From Acidobacteriota bacterium (GTDB lineage Bacteria; Acidobacteriota; Terriglobia; Terriglobales; Acidobacteriaceae), in assembly GCA_021809235.1 (NCBI GenBank), contig JAKBAG010000153.1:1-7345 (forward strand): a DNA stretch of 7,345 nt. Direction: 5' to 3'. Under the pieces are notes generated by a model. That model was not told the origin of the DNA, made no database searches, and worked only from the letters and a program-made list of their open reading frames with translations. Numbering within the stretch: position 1 is the stretch's first letter; each line of letters begins with the position of its first letter. Below are positions 6,720 to 7,345 of the stretch, piece by piece. The translations under genes were made by a program, and so were the position numbers.

Positions 6720-6998
6720 TCAGCGCAGGTCGTGGGGGATACTCCGATTGCGCAGCCATTTTGCGGTTCCTAGCAGGCTGAGCAGCATGCCGAAGGGCAC
6801 ACACATGGCTCCGACGACCAGGAAGAACCATCCTGTGTTGGAGTGTGCTCCATCGCGGTTGATGCCGCCGAAGGCGGTGGCAGTAAGCACTAGGGCGACC
6901 AGACCAACGGACAATATGGACAGGCCGCCCACGAGCAACTCTCGGGTGCCGTCGCCTGTTGGTTGTGTGCGCTGCGAAGGATGAGGCCGTTCGTTCAT
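6720..6998 (-). CDS. Small two-helix membrane protein, function unknown
   Basis: A 92-residue protein with a hydrophilic Pro/Thr/Arg-rich N-terminus (1-20) and two hydrophobic segments suited to membrane helices (about 21-43 and 56-78). These are joined by a polar loop, GGINRDGAHSN, and followed by a short basic tail (AKWLRNR). No motif points to a function. The frame extends to an ATG at 7118, but that region is the DUF420 gene read in another frame. ATG 6998 has AGGAAG 3 nt upstream (7002-7007) and starts a plausible cytoplasmic N-terminus. It begins 41 bp after the DUF420 stop on the same strand, so the two are probably co-transcribed and may act together in the membrane. Confidence 0.7.
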   Translation of the reverse strand: MNERPHPSQRTQPTGDGTRELLVGGLSILSVGLVALVLTATAFGGINRDGAHSNTGWFFLVVGAMCVPFGMLLSLLGTAKWLRNRSIPHDLR

Positions 6999-7039
6999 GA
7001 TCTTCCTGATAGGGTTACCGGATAGGATTGCCGCGTACT

Positions 7040-7345
7040 TCAGGCCCGAGCCGCCGCCAGCATGGCATAAACGATGACGCCGGTGACCGACACATAAAGC
7101 CAGACAGGAAAGGTCCATCGCGCAATGCGACGGTGGTTTGGGATGCGTCCGCTGAGCGAAAAGAAGAAGGTGATCAGAATCATGGGCAGTGCCACAACGC
7201 TGAGCAGAATGTGGCTGACAAGCAGAATCAGGTAAAACGTGCGCAGAGGACTCTGGGGGTAGTGGCTTTCCCCGTGCAGGGCGTGATTGACGATATAGCT
7301 GACAAGGAACAGGGCAGAAAACGCAAAAGCGGTCAACATGGCTGC
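7040..7345 (-). CDS. DUF420 family membrane protein, C-terminal part (cut by right window edge)
   Basis: The reverse strand is open for 101 residues from the window edge to a TGA at 7040-7042. The first in-window ATG (7337-7339) is internal: two more in-frame codons precede it, and family members carry another N-terminal portion. Recognisable DUF420 features are FSALFLVSYIVNHALHGESHYP, LLVSHILLSVVALPMILITFF and HRRIARWTFPVWLYVSVTGVIVY, giving three membrane helices with conserved histidines. DUF420 proteins such as Staphylococcus CtaM are linked to assembly of haem-copper terminal oxidases. A similar role here is inferred from family membership only, as no oxidase gene is visible. It is the probable upstream partner of the small membrane protein. 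Confidence 0.85.
   Translation of the reverse strand, partial: AAMLTAFAFSALFLVSYIVNHALHGESHYPQSPLRTFYLILLVSHILLSVVALPMILITFFFSLSGRIPNHRRIARWTFPVWLYVSVTGVIVYAMLAAARA

Noticed and set aside
6096..6773. 225-residue plus-strand ORF opposite ssb
   Set aside because: It is antisense to a fully conserved SSB with its own ribosome site. No start signal or family was seen.

Overview
The window is about 60% G+C and carries housekeeping genes of a Gram-negative bacterium: exonuclease VII, the cell-wall precursor enzyme GlmM, an iron-sulfur fumarase, an outer-membrane beta-barrel and SSB. The combination, with a DUF420 membrane protein and a NiCoT-type metal transporter, best fits an acidobacterium of the Terriglobia type. 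That placement is an inference from protein style and gene mix, since there is no marker RNA in the window.

Layout from left to right. (1) Positions 1-529, minus strand: the N-terminal 176 residues of a nickel/cobalt transporter that runs off the left edge. (2) Positions 530-615: a divergent promoter region with a perfect 9-bp inverted repeat spanning 28 bp, a candidate metal-responsive operator. (3) Positions 616-5129, plus strand: xseA, glmM and a class I fumarate hydratase (fumA). xseA and glmM overlap by 4 bp (ATGA). fumA follows after a 135-bp gap with small inverted and direct repeats. (4) Positions 5130-5227: a strong hairpin terminator between convergent genes. (5) Positions 5228-7345, minus strand, read right to left: a DUF420 gene cut by the right edge, a small two-helix membrane protein, ssb, and a secreted beta-barrel protein with three ACATGT motifs in its leader.

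No CRISPR array, tRNA, rRNA, insertion sequence or phage gene is visible. No gene-free stretch exceeds about 170 bp. I see no clearly new biological system. The parts most worth checking are non-coding: the 28-bp dyad beside the metal transporter, the triple ACATGT array before the outer-membrane gene, and the 16-bp-period direct repeat before fumA. Among the genes, the coupling of xseA directly to glmM, with no xseB between or near them, is the main oddity.
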